Shown here: in pieces, positions 16,759 through 24,222 of the stretch | How positions within the stretch are numbered: the stretch's first letter is position 1 | Layout: every line of letters starts with the position of its first letter | NCBI RefSeq assembly: GCF_002007105.1 | Contig: NZ_MVBC01000005.1 | Span: forward strand, 1-64,000 | Direction of reading: 5' to 3' | Source of the DNA: Hymenobacter sp. CRA2 | Lineage (GTDB): Bacteria > Bacteroidota > Bacteroidia > Cytophagales > Hymenobacteraceae | Length of the DNA: 64,000 nucleotides | The notes under the pieces: generated by a model | The model's database searches: none | Told to the model about the DNA's origin: nothing | What the model saw: the letters and a program-made list of their open reading frames with translations, nothing else | Translations under genes and position numbers: made by a program

Positions 16759-17499
16759 ATGAAATCATTCAATTCATTGATTGCCCTGCTGTTGTTGTTC
16801 ACGATGGCATTCAGCTCCTGTAAGACGTCGCAGACGGCCGGCAGCAGCGACCTGCCCACCTCCAACGGCACGGGCCAGCGTAAAGACGGCATGAGCCGCA
16901 CGGCCAAAGGCGGCGTTATTGGCGCCGGTGCGGGCGCAGCGGCTGGGGCTATCCTGGGCCGCGTTATCGGCGGCAAATCGGGCACGGCCATTGGTGCTAT
17001 TACCGGCGCGGCCGTAGGTGGTGCCACCGGGGCCGTTATCGGTCGCAAAATGGACAAGCAGGCCGAAGAGCTGCAGCGCGATATGAAAAACGCCCGCGTA
17101 GAGCGCGTGGGTGAAGGCATCAAAATCACCTTCGACTCGGGCATCCTGTTCGACACCAACAAGTCGGACCTGCGCGCCGCTTCGCAGACGGAAATTCAGA
17201 AGATGGCTGAGGTGCTGAAGAAGTACCCCGACACCAACGTGCTGGTGGAAGGCCACACCGACAACACCGGCTCGGACGCCATCAACCAGCCGCTGTCGGA
17301 GCGCCGGGCCCAAGCTGTGGCCAACTACACGATTCAGCAGGGCGTGGAGTCCGCGCGCGTAACGACCCAAGGCTACGGCTCGACCCAGCCGGTAGCCGAT
17401 AACGCCACGGCCGAAGGCAAGCAGGCCAACCGCCGCGTGGAAATTGCCATCTACGCCAACGAAAAGATGAAGCAGGCCGCTGAAAAAGGCCAGCTGTAA
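16759..17499 (+). CDS. OmpA-family lipoprotein with glycine zipper (paralog A)
   Basis: A 246-aa outer-membrane lipoprotein. The signal ends in AFSSC with the lipidated Cys at 21. Residues about 50-95 are a glycine zipper (GGVIGAGAGAAAGAILG, then IGAITGAAVGGATG), a membrane-inserting helical hairpin. A short MDKQAEELQRDM helix leads into an OmpA C-terminal domain (residues about 125-240) with LVEGHTDNTGSD and the peptidoglycan-binding Asp/Arg set (SERRAQAVANY, NRRVEIAIYAN). It resembles the YiaD/OmpA lipoproteins that anchor peptidoglycan. The gene at 18407 is a close paralog with almost the same C-terminus but no lipobox. Confidence 0.9.
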   Translation: MKSFNSLIALLLLFTMAFSSCKTSQTAGSSDLPTSNGTGQRKDGMSRTAKGGVIGAGAGAAAGAILGRVIGGKSGTAIGAITGAAVGGATGAVIGRKMDKQAEELQRDMKNARVERVGEGIKITFDSGILFDTNKSDLRAASQTEIQKMAEVLKKYPDTNVLVEGHTDNTGSDAINQPLSERRAQAVANYTIQQGVESARVTTQGYGSTQPVADNATAEGKQANRRVEIAIYANEKMKQAAEKGQL

Positions 17500-17523
17500 T
17501 CTGAACGCCGAGTAATTATGCGC

Positions 17524-17553
17524 AAAGCCGCTTCCGTATTCGGGAGCGGCTTT
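17524..17553 (+). terminator. Terminator of OmpA paralog A
   Basis: A 12-base arm pair with one mismatch (17524-17535 with 17542-17553), followed by GTTGTGTT, 24 bases after the stop. Confidence 0.75.
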
Positions 17554-17688
17554 GTTGTGTTCGGTGGTAGCCGTGACGGTACAAAATTGGGAAAAAACGT
17601 AACCTGGGCGGGCGCGAATTACGTTCAAATCCAAGCAGCCCGCTATTACCGCATTTATTGGCGGGCCTCACTCAACTCTGTCATAGCC

Positions 17689-17973
17689 ATGAACTTGCAT
17701 AAAGGAATCGTAGCTGCCGTACTGTCGGTAGCCTTGCTGGGCGGCACCGTGTCGGCCCAGGCCCAATCGAAAGTAACCAAGCCCAAAACCTGGAGCGGCA
17801 AAGCCAAAGGTGCTGCCATCGGCGGGGGCGCCGGGGCTGTAACCGGTGCCGTAGTCGGCGGTGGTAAAGGCGCGCTGATTGGCGCCGCAGCCGGTACCGT
17901 AGGCGGCGCCGTAATTGGCCGTAAGCGCGACAAGAAAAAAGACCCGGTGCGCTACTCGGCCTACAAGAAGTAG
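17689..17973 (+). CDS. Small secreted glycine-zipper protein
   Basis: A 94-aa protein started at ATG 17689; the frame is open upstream but only through the preceding terminator. Residues 1-25 are a signal peptide (LSVALLGGTVSAQAQ). Residues about 38-80 are a single glycine-zipper region (GAAIGGGAGAVTGAVVGGG), followed by a basic tail (GRKRDKKKDPVRYSAYKK). There is no OmpA domain and no lipobox Cys. It looks like the zipper half of the flanking OmpA paralogs on its own. It probably inserts into or lies against the outer membrane; the role is unknown. Confidence 0.75.
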   Translation: MNLHKGIVAAVLSVALLGGTVSAQAQSKVTKPKTWSGKAKGAAIGGGAGAVTGAVVGGGKGALIGAAAGTVGGAVIGRKRDKKKDPVRYSAYKK

Positions 17974-18044
17974 CCTCACCCTTGCCTGAGAGCTTATACC
18001 GCCACTAACGGTGACCAGGTAATAGGATGCATCTCAGTTATTTG

Positions 18045-18090
18045 AAAACAAAAAGACCCTGCCGGTTATCCAGCAGGGTCTTTTTGTTTT
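18045..18090. terminator. Strong bidirectional terminator
   Basis: A perfect 18-bp stem (18045-18062 with 18073-18090) with A-rich and T-rich outer ends and a ten-base loop. It lies 71 bases after the small glycine-zipper gene. Confidence 0.85.
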
Positions 18091-18313
18091 TGGTGATTTG
18101 CACAACATTCGGAAGTATTCGGCGTTGTAGGCTGCGCGGTCGGCTACGGGCGGTAGCGGCCGAAATGTGGCAGGGCAAGGCCGCACGAGCCCGGTGCAGT
18201 TGCTATATTGAGCCGCTGAAACGCCCCCAAATTGCACGTAAGACAGCTAAATGGTAAAATTATTTGCCACGTTGTCAATTAGTTGCAATGCGAATTCTGC
18301 CTGATTTCCAGGT

Positions 18314-18344
18314 TTGGCAAGGTGGTTGCAAATTGCCTTGCCAA
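18314..18344. promoter_or_regulatory. Perfect 9-bp inverted repeat upstream of OmpA paralog B
   Basis: TTGGCAAGG at 18314-18322 and CCTTGCCAA at 18336-18344, separated by 13 bases. It lies 62 bases before the ATG at 18407. It could be an operator or a hairpin in the 5' leader; the sequence does not decide. Confidence 0.35.
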
Positions 18345-18406
18345 CCGGGGCCTACTCTCACTGCTTGCGCCTCTCAACTCAACCTGAACAACTCATTTTT
18401 TCCCTC

Positions 18407-19114
18407 ATGAACACCCTACGTTCCTCTCTTGCCTTCCTGCTGGCTTTCGTGCTGCTGCTGACTTCGGTGGCCTCGCAAGCCCAAACCACGACCACCAAAA
18501 AGCCGATGAGCAAAACCGCTAAGGGCGGCATCATCGGGGGCCTCGGCGGTGCTGCTGGCGGTGCTGTACTGGGCCGCGTTATCGGTGGTAAAAAAGGCAC
18601 GGCTGTAGGTGCCGTTATCGGGGCTGCCGTGGGCGGTGGCGCCGGTGCGCTGATCGGCCGCCGCATGGACAAGCAGGCTGAAGAGCTGCGCCGCGAAATG
18701 GCCGGTGCCAAAGTGGAGCGCGTAGGCGAAGGCATCAAAATCACCTTCGCTTCGGGCATCCTGTTCGCTAAGAACTCGTCGGAGCTGACCGCTTCCGCTC
18801 AGGAAAACATCGGCACGCTGGCTACTACCCTGAAGAAGTACGGTGACACCAACGTGCTGATCGAAGGCCACACCGACAACACCGGCTCGGACGCCATCAA
18901 CGACCCGCTGTCGGTACGCCGGGCCCAAGCCGTGGCCAACTACGCCATGAACCAAGGCGTGGAGTCGTCGCGCTTCGAAGTGAAAGGCTACGGCTCGAAG
19001 CAGCCGATTGCGGATAACACGACCGAAGCCGGCCGCTCGCAGAACCGCCGCGTGGAAGTTGCCATCTACGCCAACGAAAAGCTGAAGAAAGCCGCCGAAA
19101 AAGGCCAGATCTAA
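18407..19114 (+). CDS. OmpA-family protein with glycine zipper (paralog B)
   Basis: A 235-aa protein started at ATG 18407. The signal peptide runs to about residue 26 (FVLLLTSVASQAQ) and has no Cys, so unlike paralog A it is predicted to be released into the periplasm rather than lipidated. The glycine zipper covers residues about 38-85 (GGIIGGLGGAAGGAVLG, VGAVIGAAVGGGAGAL), followed by the same MDKQAEELRREM helix and an OmpA domain (LIEGHTDNTGSD, VRRAQAVANYAM, NRRVEVAIYAN). The peptidoglycan-binding residues are kept. Near-identity with paralog A indicates a fairly recent duplication, with the small zipper gene between the copies. Confidence 0.88.
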   Translation: MNTLRSSLAFLLAFVLLLTSVASQAQTTTTKKPMSKTAKGGIIGGLGGAAGGAVLGRVIGGKKGTAVGAVIGAAVGGGAGALIGRRMDKQAEELRREMAGAKVERVGEGIKITFASGILFAKNSSELTASAQENIGTLATTLKKYGDTNVLIEGHTDNTGSDAINDPLSVRRAQAVANYAMNQGVESSRFEVKGYGSKQPIADNTTEAGRSQNRRVEVAIYANEKLKKAAEKGQI

Positions 19115-19149
19115 GCCGGGCCGGCCATAGCCGTAGTTCCGTTGCTGCT

Positions 19150-19188
19150 CCGGCGGCTCTCACTCAGGTGGGGGCCGCCGGTTTTTTT
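19150..19188 (+). terminator. Terminator of OmpA paralog B
   Basis: CCGGCGGC at 19150-19157 pairs with GCCGCCGG at 19174-19181 and is followed by seven T. It lies 36 bases after the stop. Confidence 0.85.
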
Positions 19189-19262
19189 GTGCCGATTTGG
19201 TTTCGCACCGGTATTCGGCAGGGGCGTGCAACCCCGGCTACGCCGCGGCGGTACACCGGGGC

Positions 19263-20027
19263 ATGCCCATCACTGCCCTGACCGCCGCCTACGACCTGCC
19301 TCCGGCCGCCAAAACCCGCGAAGACCACCGCATCCTGAATGAGTTTTACGGGCCGGTGCCCGAGGGCCCGCGGCGCACGCCCATGCGCGAGCTGATCAGC
19401 ACGGTACTCTCGCACCGCACCACGCACCGCGACGAGGAACTGGCCTACGACCGGATGCTGGAGGCCTTCGGCGACTGGCAGGGCGTGGTGGATGCGCCCA
19501 CGCCGGAGCTGGCCCACGCCATCCGTACCACGCGCTGGCCCGATACGCAGGCGCCGCGCATCCAGGAAATTCTGCGGCGCATCAAGGCCGAGTTCGGGGA
19601 GTATTCCCTGGATGCACTGGCCGGGTGGCCGGTGGAGCGCGGTCTGGCCTGGCTCACCGATATGCCGGGCATCGGGCTGAAAACGGCCTCGCTGGTACTG
19701 CTCTTTAACTTCCAGAAACCCGTGCTGCCCGTGGATACGCACGTGCACCGCGTGGCGCAGCGCGTGGGAATGATCGGGCCGAAGGTGTCGGTGGAAAAGG
19801 CGCACCAAGTGCTGCTGGCGCAAATGCCCGCCGATGCCGATGACTTGCTGAATTTCCACAAGCACAACTACTGGCTGGGCCAGCACATCTGCTTTTTTAC
19901 CAAGCCCAACTGTCCGGCCTGCCCGCTCAAGGGCATCTGCAACTATTATTTGGAGCACTACGGCCCGGCCACGGAAGCTGAGCTGGCCGCCGTGGCGCCG
20001 GAGTGGAAAGGGGAGAAGCTGCACTGA
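19263..20027 (+). CDS. Endonuclease III-like HhH-GPD DNA glycosylase
   Basis: A 254-aa base-excision-repair enzyme of the Nth/HhH-GPD family. The helix-hairpin-helix LTDMPGIGLKTASLVLLF carries the catalytic Lys of bifunctional glycosylases. The catalytic Asp is in PVDTHVHRVAQRVG. A [4Fe-4S] loop, C-x6-C-x2-C-x5-C, is present at the C-terminus (CFFTKPNCPACPLKGIC). It should remove oxidised pyrimidines and nick the strand. At 254 aa it is longer than classical Nth (about 210), because of an extra N-terminal segment before the RTPMRELISTVLSHRTTH helix, so it may be a second, Nth-related paralog. The start at ATG 19263 avoids overlap with the terminator. Confidence 0.85.
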   Translation: MPITALTAAYDLPPAAKTREDHRILNEFYGPVPEGPRRTPMRELISTVLSHRTTHRDEELAYDRMLEAFGDWQGVVDAPTPELAHAIRTTRWPDTQAPRIQEILRRIKAEFGEYSLDALAGWPVERGLAWLTDMPGIGLKTASLVLLFNFQKPVLPVDTHVHRVAQRVGMIGPKVSVEKAHQVLLAQMPADADDLLNFHKHNYWLGQHICFFTKPNCPACPLKGICNYYLEHYGPATEAELAAVAPEWKGEKLH

Positions 20028-20028
20028 C

Positions 20029-20178
20029 CACAGATCGGAACGGATAGGAACGGATTCGTTCTGATACCTTCGTATAGCAGTGCCGGCCAACAATGGCCCT
20101 ACAGAGCGGTTGTTGCCCAGGCACGGCATCAGAACGAATCCGTTTCATCCGTTTCTTCATCCGTTCCATCTGCGGTCC
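20029..20178. repeat. Imperfect long inverted repeat (MITE/REP-like element)
   Basis: Left arm 20029-20068 and right arm 20129-20178 are reverse complements with small gaps. They are built from repeats of a GGAACGGAT / AACGGAT core and close with CGTTCTGAT on the inside. About 60 bases lie between the arms. The element fills the whole gap between the glycosylase and the radical SAM gene and ends two bases before the latter's ATG, so it forms that gene's leader. It encodes no protein. Confidence 0.7.
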
Positions 20179-20179
20179 A

Positions 20180-21163
20180 ATGCGCCTCGTTCGTCACCCG
20201 GTTCTGTGCAACTACTACGTCACCTACCGGTGCAATGCGAAGTGCTCCTTCTGCGACATCTGGGAGAAACCCTCGCCCTACATCCAGTTGGCCGATGTGG
20301 AGCAGAACCTGCGTGACCTGAAGCGGCTGGGCGTCTCCGTCATCGACTTTACTGGCGGCGAGCCGCTGCTGCACCGGCAACTGCCCGAGTTTCTGGCGCT
20401 GGCCCGCGACATGGGATTCATTACCACCGTCACTACCAACGGCCTGCTCTACCCCAAGTACGCCGAGCGCCTGCGCGGCAAGGTGGACATGCTGCACTTC
20501 TCGCTCGATTCGTCGGAAAAGGAGCAGCACGACCGCGGCCGCGGCGTGGCCTGCTTCGATTTCGTGCTCGAAAGCATCCGCGTAGCGAAAGAGCTGGGCG
20601 AGCGACCCGACGTTCTGTTCACCGTTTTCCGCCAGAACCTCGACCAGCTCGAAGCCGTGTACCGTGACATCACCCGGCCCAATGGCCTGGTGCTGATACT
20701 CAATCCGGCTTTCGAGTATAACACCGTGGAAACCGGCGAGCAACTCACCGAAGCCGAGCTGGATTACCTCTCGGCCTTTGGCAAGCGCCCCGGCGTGTAC
20801 CTCAACGAGGCCTTCATCCAGTTGCGCCGCGACGGGGGCAACCACGTGGCCGCGCCCGTATGCCGCGCCGCCAGCACCACGCTGGTCATTTCGCCCCAGA
20901 ATGAGCTGGTGCTACCCTGCTACCACCTGGGCACACGCAGCTTCCCCATCGACGGGCAACTCTACGAGCTGTACCGCTCGGAGCAGGTGCAGCAACTGGC
21001 CGCGCTGGAAGGCCGCCTGCCCCAGTGCGAGGGCTGCACCATCAACTGCTACATGCAACCCAGCTTCGCCGTCGAAACCAGTAAGTATTTCTGGCAGGCG
21101 TTGCCGAGTACACTGAAATACAACTGGTACAAGGGCACCTGGAAGCGGATGCTGACCAGATAA
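20180..21163 (+). CDS. Radical SAM protein with C-terminal auxiliary cysteine region
   Basis: A 327-aa radical SAM enzyme. The [4Fe-4S] motif C18-x3-C22-x2-C25 lies in TYRCNAKCSFCDIW, followed by DFTGGEPLLHRQLPEF (the GGEP SAM-binding motif) and VTTNGLL. The C-terminal part has further Cys residues (PVCRA, LVLPCYHLG, CEGCTINCYM), which fit a SPASM/twitch-like second cluster. The substrate is unknown. The start at ATG 20180 was chosen because upstream frame is inside the inverted repeat. It may be co-transcribed with the carbonic anhydrase gene 94 bases downstream, though a weak -7-like box (TACCTTCG, 21235-21242) lies between them. Confidence 0.85.
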   Translation: MRLVRHPVLCNYYVTYRCNAKCSFCDIWEKPSPYIQLADVEQNLRDLKRLGVSVIDFTGGEPLLHRQLPEFLALARDMGFITTVTTNGLLYPKYAERLRGKVDMLHFSLDSSEKEQHDRGRGVACFDFVLESIRVAKELGERPDVLFTVFRQNLDQLEAVYRDITRPNGLVLILNPAFEYNTVETGEQLTEAELDYLSAFGKRPGVYLNEAFIQLRRDGGNHVAAPVCRAASTTLVISPQNELVLPCYHLGTRSFPIDGQLYELYRSEQVQQLAALEGRLPQCEGCTINCYMQPSFAVETSKYFWQALPSTLKYNWYKGTWKRMLTR

Positions 21164-21257
21164 GTAGTTTCTCCAACGCAGCAGCTTGCCCGAGGAGTAG
21201 CCAGCGTAAGTTTAGCGTGGCGTATACCTTCGGGCCCTGCCCACAACTTCATAAACT

Positions 21258-21782
21258 ATGCCCCCAATCATCCTGCCCGTTCAGGGCAAGCACCCCGAAA
21301 TCGGCCCCAACTGCTTCGTGGCCGACAACGCCACCATCGTCGGCGATGTGGTGCTCGGGGCCGACTGCACCGTGTGGTTCAACGCCGTGGTGCGCGGCGA
21401 CGTGAACAGCATCCGGGTAGGGGAGAAGACCAACATCCAGGACGGAGCCGTGATTCACTGCACCTACCAGCGGGCCGCTACTACTATCGGCGCCCGCGTC
21501 AGTATCGGGCACAAGGCCATTGTGCACGGCTGCACCGTGGAAGACGACGTGCTTATCGGCATGGGCGCCATCGTGATGGACAACGCTGTGATTGGCCGCG
21601 GCTGCATCGTGGCGGCCGGCGCCATCGTGCTGGAAAACACCCAGTGCGAGCCGGGCTACCTCTATGCCGGCGTACCCGCCCGCAAAATCAAGCCCGTGAC
21701 GGAAGTGCAGGCCCAGAACATGAGCCGCACGGCCGACAACTATGTGATGTACGCCGGCTGGTTCAAGGACGGCCAGCCCTAA
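21258..21782 (+). CDS. Gamma-carbonic anhydrase family protein (left-handed beta-helix)
   Basis: A 174-aa hexapeptide-repeat protein of the gamma-CA/YrdA/PaaY group. The left-handed helix repeats are clear (GPNCFVADNATIVGDVVLG, then VWFNAVVRGD, then VGEKTNIQDGAVIH). The three zinc ligands of the family correspond to the His in AVIHC and the pair five residues apart in IGHKAIVHG. The length is typical for the family. Many bacterial members show weak or no carbonic anhydrase activity, so the reaction is not certain. The gene is followed 55 bases downstream by the class IV aminotransferase gene. Confidence 0.9.
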   Translation: MPPIILPVQGKHPEIGPNCFVADNATIVGDVVLGADCTVWFNAVVRGDVNSIRVGEKTNIQDGAVIHCTYQRAATTIGARVSIGHKAIVHGCTVEDDVLIGMGAIVMDNAVIGRGCIVAAGAIVLENTQCEPGYLYAGVPARKIKPVTEVQAQNMSRTADNYVMYAGWFKDGQP

Positions 21783-21837
21783 CCACCGCCCAGGCCCGTG
21801 CCGCGCGGCGTAGTAGCCCGGTTTCCAGCTCTCTGCC

Positions 21838-22701
21838 ATGTCCTCCATCACCACTACCCACGCCTACGTGCGGGGCGAGTTTTCGCCCTGGCACCAAGCC
21901 TACCTGCACATCAGCGACCTGGCCATCCAGCGCGGGTACGGCGTGTTCGATTTCTTCCGCGTCGAAGCCGGGCAGCCGCTGTTTCTGCAGCCGCACCTCG
22001 ACCGGTTCTTCCGCTCGGCTGAGTTGCTGGAACTGGCCGTACCGCTGACGCGCCCGGAATTGGTGGCGGCCATCCACGAGCTTATCCGGCGCAACGACCT
22101 ACCCCGGTCGGGCGTCAAGGTATTGCTGACGGGCGGCTACTCGTCCGGTGGCTTCGAGCCTGCGGGCGAGGCCAGTCTCATCATCACGCAGCAGCCTATT
22201 GAGCTGCCCACGCCCGAGCAGCTAGCCCGCGGTATTCGTATTATCAGTCACGAGCACGGGCGCGAACTGCCGGAAGCCAAGTCCATCAACTACGTCACGG
22301 GCATTCGGCTGCTGAAGGAGCTAAAAACGCGTGGCGCCGACGACGTGCTCTACCACCAGCACGGCCTGGTCACGGAGTTTCCGCGCGCCAATTTCTTTAT
22401 CGTGCGCGCCGACGACACCGTGGTCACGCCCGCCGCGAATGTGCTGGCCGGCATCACGCGGCAAAATGTGCTCCGCCTCGACGGGCTGCCGTACCGCGTG
22501 GAAACCGGACCCGTCAGGCTGGAAGACGTGCGAGCCGCTAAAGAGGCGTTTCTGGCCAGCACCACCAAGCGCCTGATGCCCGTGGTGCAGCTGGACGACC
22601 ACCCCATCGGCCAAGGCACGCCCGGCGCCGTAACGCGGGCGCTGCTGGCCCGCCTGCTGGAGCTGGAAAAAAGCAGCGCGGGCCCCAGCATCGTCGGTTG
22701 A
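21838..22701 (+). CDS. Class IV aminotransferase (PLP; branched-chain / D-amino acid / ADC lyase family)
   Basis: A 287-aa fold-type IV PLP enzyme. The early LAIQRGYGVFDFFRV segment, the catalytic Lys in LPEAKSINYVTGIR, the TEFPRANFFIV motif and the GITRQNVL phosphate loop are all present. Class IV covers branched-chain and D-amino-acid aminotransferases and 4-amino-4-deoxychorismate lyase; these cannot be told apart here. At 287 aa it is shorter than most IlvE proteins (about 300-360) and closer to D-amino-acid aminotransferases. The neighbouring genes give no pathway clue. Confidence 0.85.
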   Translation: MSSITTTHAYVRGEFSPWHQAYLHISDLAIQRGYGVFDFFRVEAGQPLFLQPHLDRFFRSAELLELAVPLTRPELVAAIHELIRRNDLPRSGVKVLLTGGYSSGGFEPAGEASLIITQQPIELPTPEQLARGIRIISHEHGRELPEAKSINYVTGIRLLKELKTRGADDVLYHQHGLVTEFPRANFFIVRADDTVVTPAANVLAGITRQNVLRLDGLPYRVETGPVRLEDVRAAKEAFLASTTKRLMPVVQLDDHPIGQGTPGAVTRALLARLLELEKSSAGPSIVG

Positions 22702-22740
22702 CAAAGCTGGGGCCCGCGGCAAGGCCAGTAGTACTACTGG

Positions 22741-24075
22741 TTATTCTTCCATGTCGGGCAGCTCGCCGGCGGCTTCGCGCTCGGCTGGCTCCAGCACCCG
22801 CAGCTGCACCAGCTCCACGGCCCGACGCGAGCGGTTCAGAATGCGAAACTCGTAGTTCTCGAACACGGCCACGTCGCCGACCTCGGGAATGGCGCCGTAG
22901 ATGACGTTGACCAGGCCGCCCACGGTTTCGTAGTCGTCGCCCTCGGGCAGGGGAAAAGGCAGGAATTCGTTGGCGTCGTTGATGGCCGTGGACGCGGCCA
23001 CCCGGTATTCCAGCTCCGATACTTTTTCCACCACGGGCACTTCGTTGTCGTACTCGTCCTGGATTTCGCCCACCAGCTCCTCCATGATGTCCTCGATGGT
23101 GACGATGCCCGACACGCCGCCGAACTCGTCCGACACGATGGCCATGTGCAGGTGCTTGCGCTGGAACTGGCGCAGCAGGCGGTTAATCTTCTTGGTTTCG
23201 GGCACGAAGAAGGCCGGGCGCATGATCTGGGCCAGGTTGATTTCCTCGCCGCGGCGGATGAGGGCAAACATGTCCTTCACGTAGAGGATACCCACGATGT
23301 TGTCGATGTTGTCCTCGTACACCGGAATGCGCGAGTAGCCCTCGTTGAAGGCCGCCTCGATGATTTCCTCCTGCGAGCAGGTCACGTCGATGGCCGAAAT
23401 CCGGGTGCGCGGCACCATGATTTGCTTCACCATCCGGTCGTTGAACTGGAACACGTTCTCGATCAGCTCGTGCTGCGACTCCTGAATCTCCCCGCTCTGC
23501 TTGCTCTGATCGATGAGCAGGCGCAGCTCCTCGGCCGTGTGCACTTCGTGCTCCGACGCCGGCTGAATGCCCACCAAGCGCAGGATGGCGTTGCTGAGCT
23601 TGTTCATCACCCAAATGATGGGGAAGGTGAGATAGTAGAACGCCTGCAGCGGTCCGGCTACCACCATGCTCACTGCCTCGGAGCGCTGAATGGCCAGGGA
23701 CTTGGGCACCAGCTCACCCAGCACAATGTGCAAGAGGGTAATCAGGGCAAAGGAAATCGGAACGGAGATGCTGTGGGCAGCGGCCGGGGCCAGGTCATAG
23801 CCTAAGCTGTGCAAGGTGGCCAGCACCAGTTCGGCTACCACTTCCTCGCCAACCCAACCCAGGGCCAGCGAAGCCAGGGTAATGCCCAGCTGCGTGGCCG
23901 ACAAAAACGCATCCAGCTTGTGCAGCAGGCGCAGGGTCAGTTTGGCAAAGCGGTTGCCTTCCTGCGCCCTTAATTCAATCTGGGACGCTCTTACCTTAAC
24001 TAAGGCAAACTCGGCAGCGACGAAGAAACCATTCGCCACCACCAACAGAAGCGTCAAAAAGATGTTTAAGCCCAT
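22741..24075 (-). CDS. CNNM / HlyC-CorC family membrane protein with CBS pair
   Basis: A 444-aa protein. The N-terminal CNNM membrane domain (residues about 1-190) has four hydrophobic segments and the FFVAAEFALVKVR motif. Two CBS domains follow (residues about 205-330: MVPRTRISAIDV, YSRIPVYEDNIDNIVGILYV, SDEFGGVSGIVTIEDIMEELVG). A CorC_HlyC domain lies at about 345-430. Relatives are magnesium or cobalt efflux proteins, often misnamed hemolysins. ATG 24075 was chosen, since the promoter box on the minus strand lies at 24127-24120. The gene diverges from dsbD. Confidence 0.9.
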   Translation of the reverse strand: MGLNIFLTLLLVVANGFFVAAEFALVKVRASQIELRAQEGNRFAKLTLRLLHKLDAFLSATQLGITLASLALGWVGEEVVAELVLATLHSLGYDLAPAAAHSISVPISFALITLLHIVLGELVPKSLAIQRSEAVSMVVAGPLQAFYYLTFPIIWVMNKLSNAILRLVGIQPASEHEVHTAEELRLLIDQSKQSGEIQESQHELIENVFQFNDRMVKQIMVPRTRISAIDVTCSQEEIIEAAFNEGYSRIPVYEDNIDNIVGILYVKDMFALIRRGEEINLAQIMRPAFFVPETKKINRLLRQFQRKHLHMAIVSDEFGGVSGIVTIEDIMEELVGEIQDEYDNEVPVVEKVSELEYRVAASTAINDANEFLPFPLPEGDDYETVGGLVNVIYGAIPEVGDVAVFENYEFRILNRSRRAVELVQLRVLEPAEREAAGELPDMEE

Positions 24076-24119
24076 ATAGCCAGCGCGGCCGGCACCCGCG
24101 GGTCCGACGCTGTATGTCA

Positions 24120-24127
24120 CAAAAGTA
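24120..24127 (-). promoter_or_regulatory. Predicted -7 box of the CNNM/CBS gene
   Basis: On the minus strand this reads TACTTTTG, an exact TAnnTTTG match, 44 bases before the ATG at 24075. Confidence 0.5.
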
Positions 24128-24186
24128 CGAGAATCCGCCTAAGCGGTTCGGGCGACGCGCCCGGGCAATGGATGCAACGGTTAGCG

Positions 24187-24194
24187 TAACTTTG
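24187..24194 (+). promoter_or_regulatory. Predicted -7 box of dsbD
   Basis: TAACTTTG, an exact TAnnTTTG match, 28 bases before the ATG at 24223. Together with the divergent box at 24120-24127 it makes a compact bidirectional promoter region. Confidence 0.55.
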
Positions 24195-24222
24195 TTTCTT
24201 CTCCGGAAATTCCGAATCCCCT

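Larger units (their letters stand above)
17974..18406. other. Intergenic region with a bidirectional terminator and an upstream palindrome
   Basis: 432 bases between the small glycine-zipper gene and OmpA paralog B. It contains the terminator at 18045-18090 and the 9-bp inverted repeat at 18314-18344, listed separately. The short open frames here run through the terminator stem or lack any domain, so I do not call a gene. The 18240-18330 part is AT-richer than its surroundings and should hold the paralog B promoter, but I saw no exact -7 box. Confidence 0.5.

Noticed and set aside
18027-18257. Short open frames on both strands between glycine-zipper genes
   Set aside because: They run through the perfect 18-bp terminator stem and have no domain or signal peptide.
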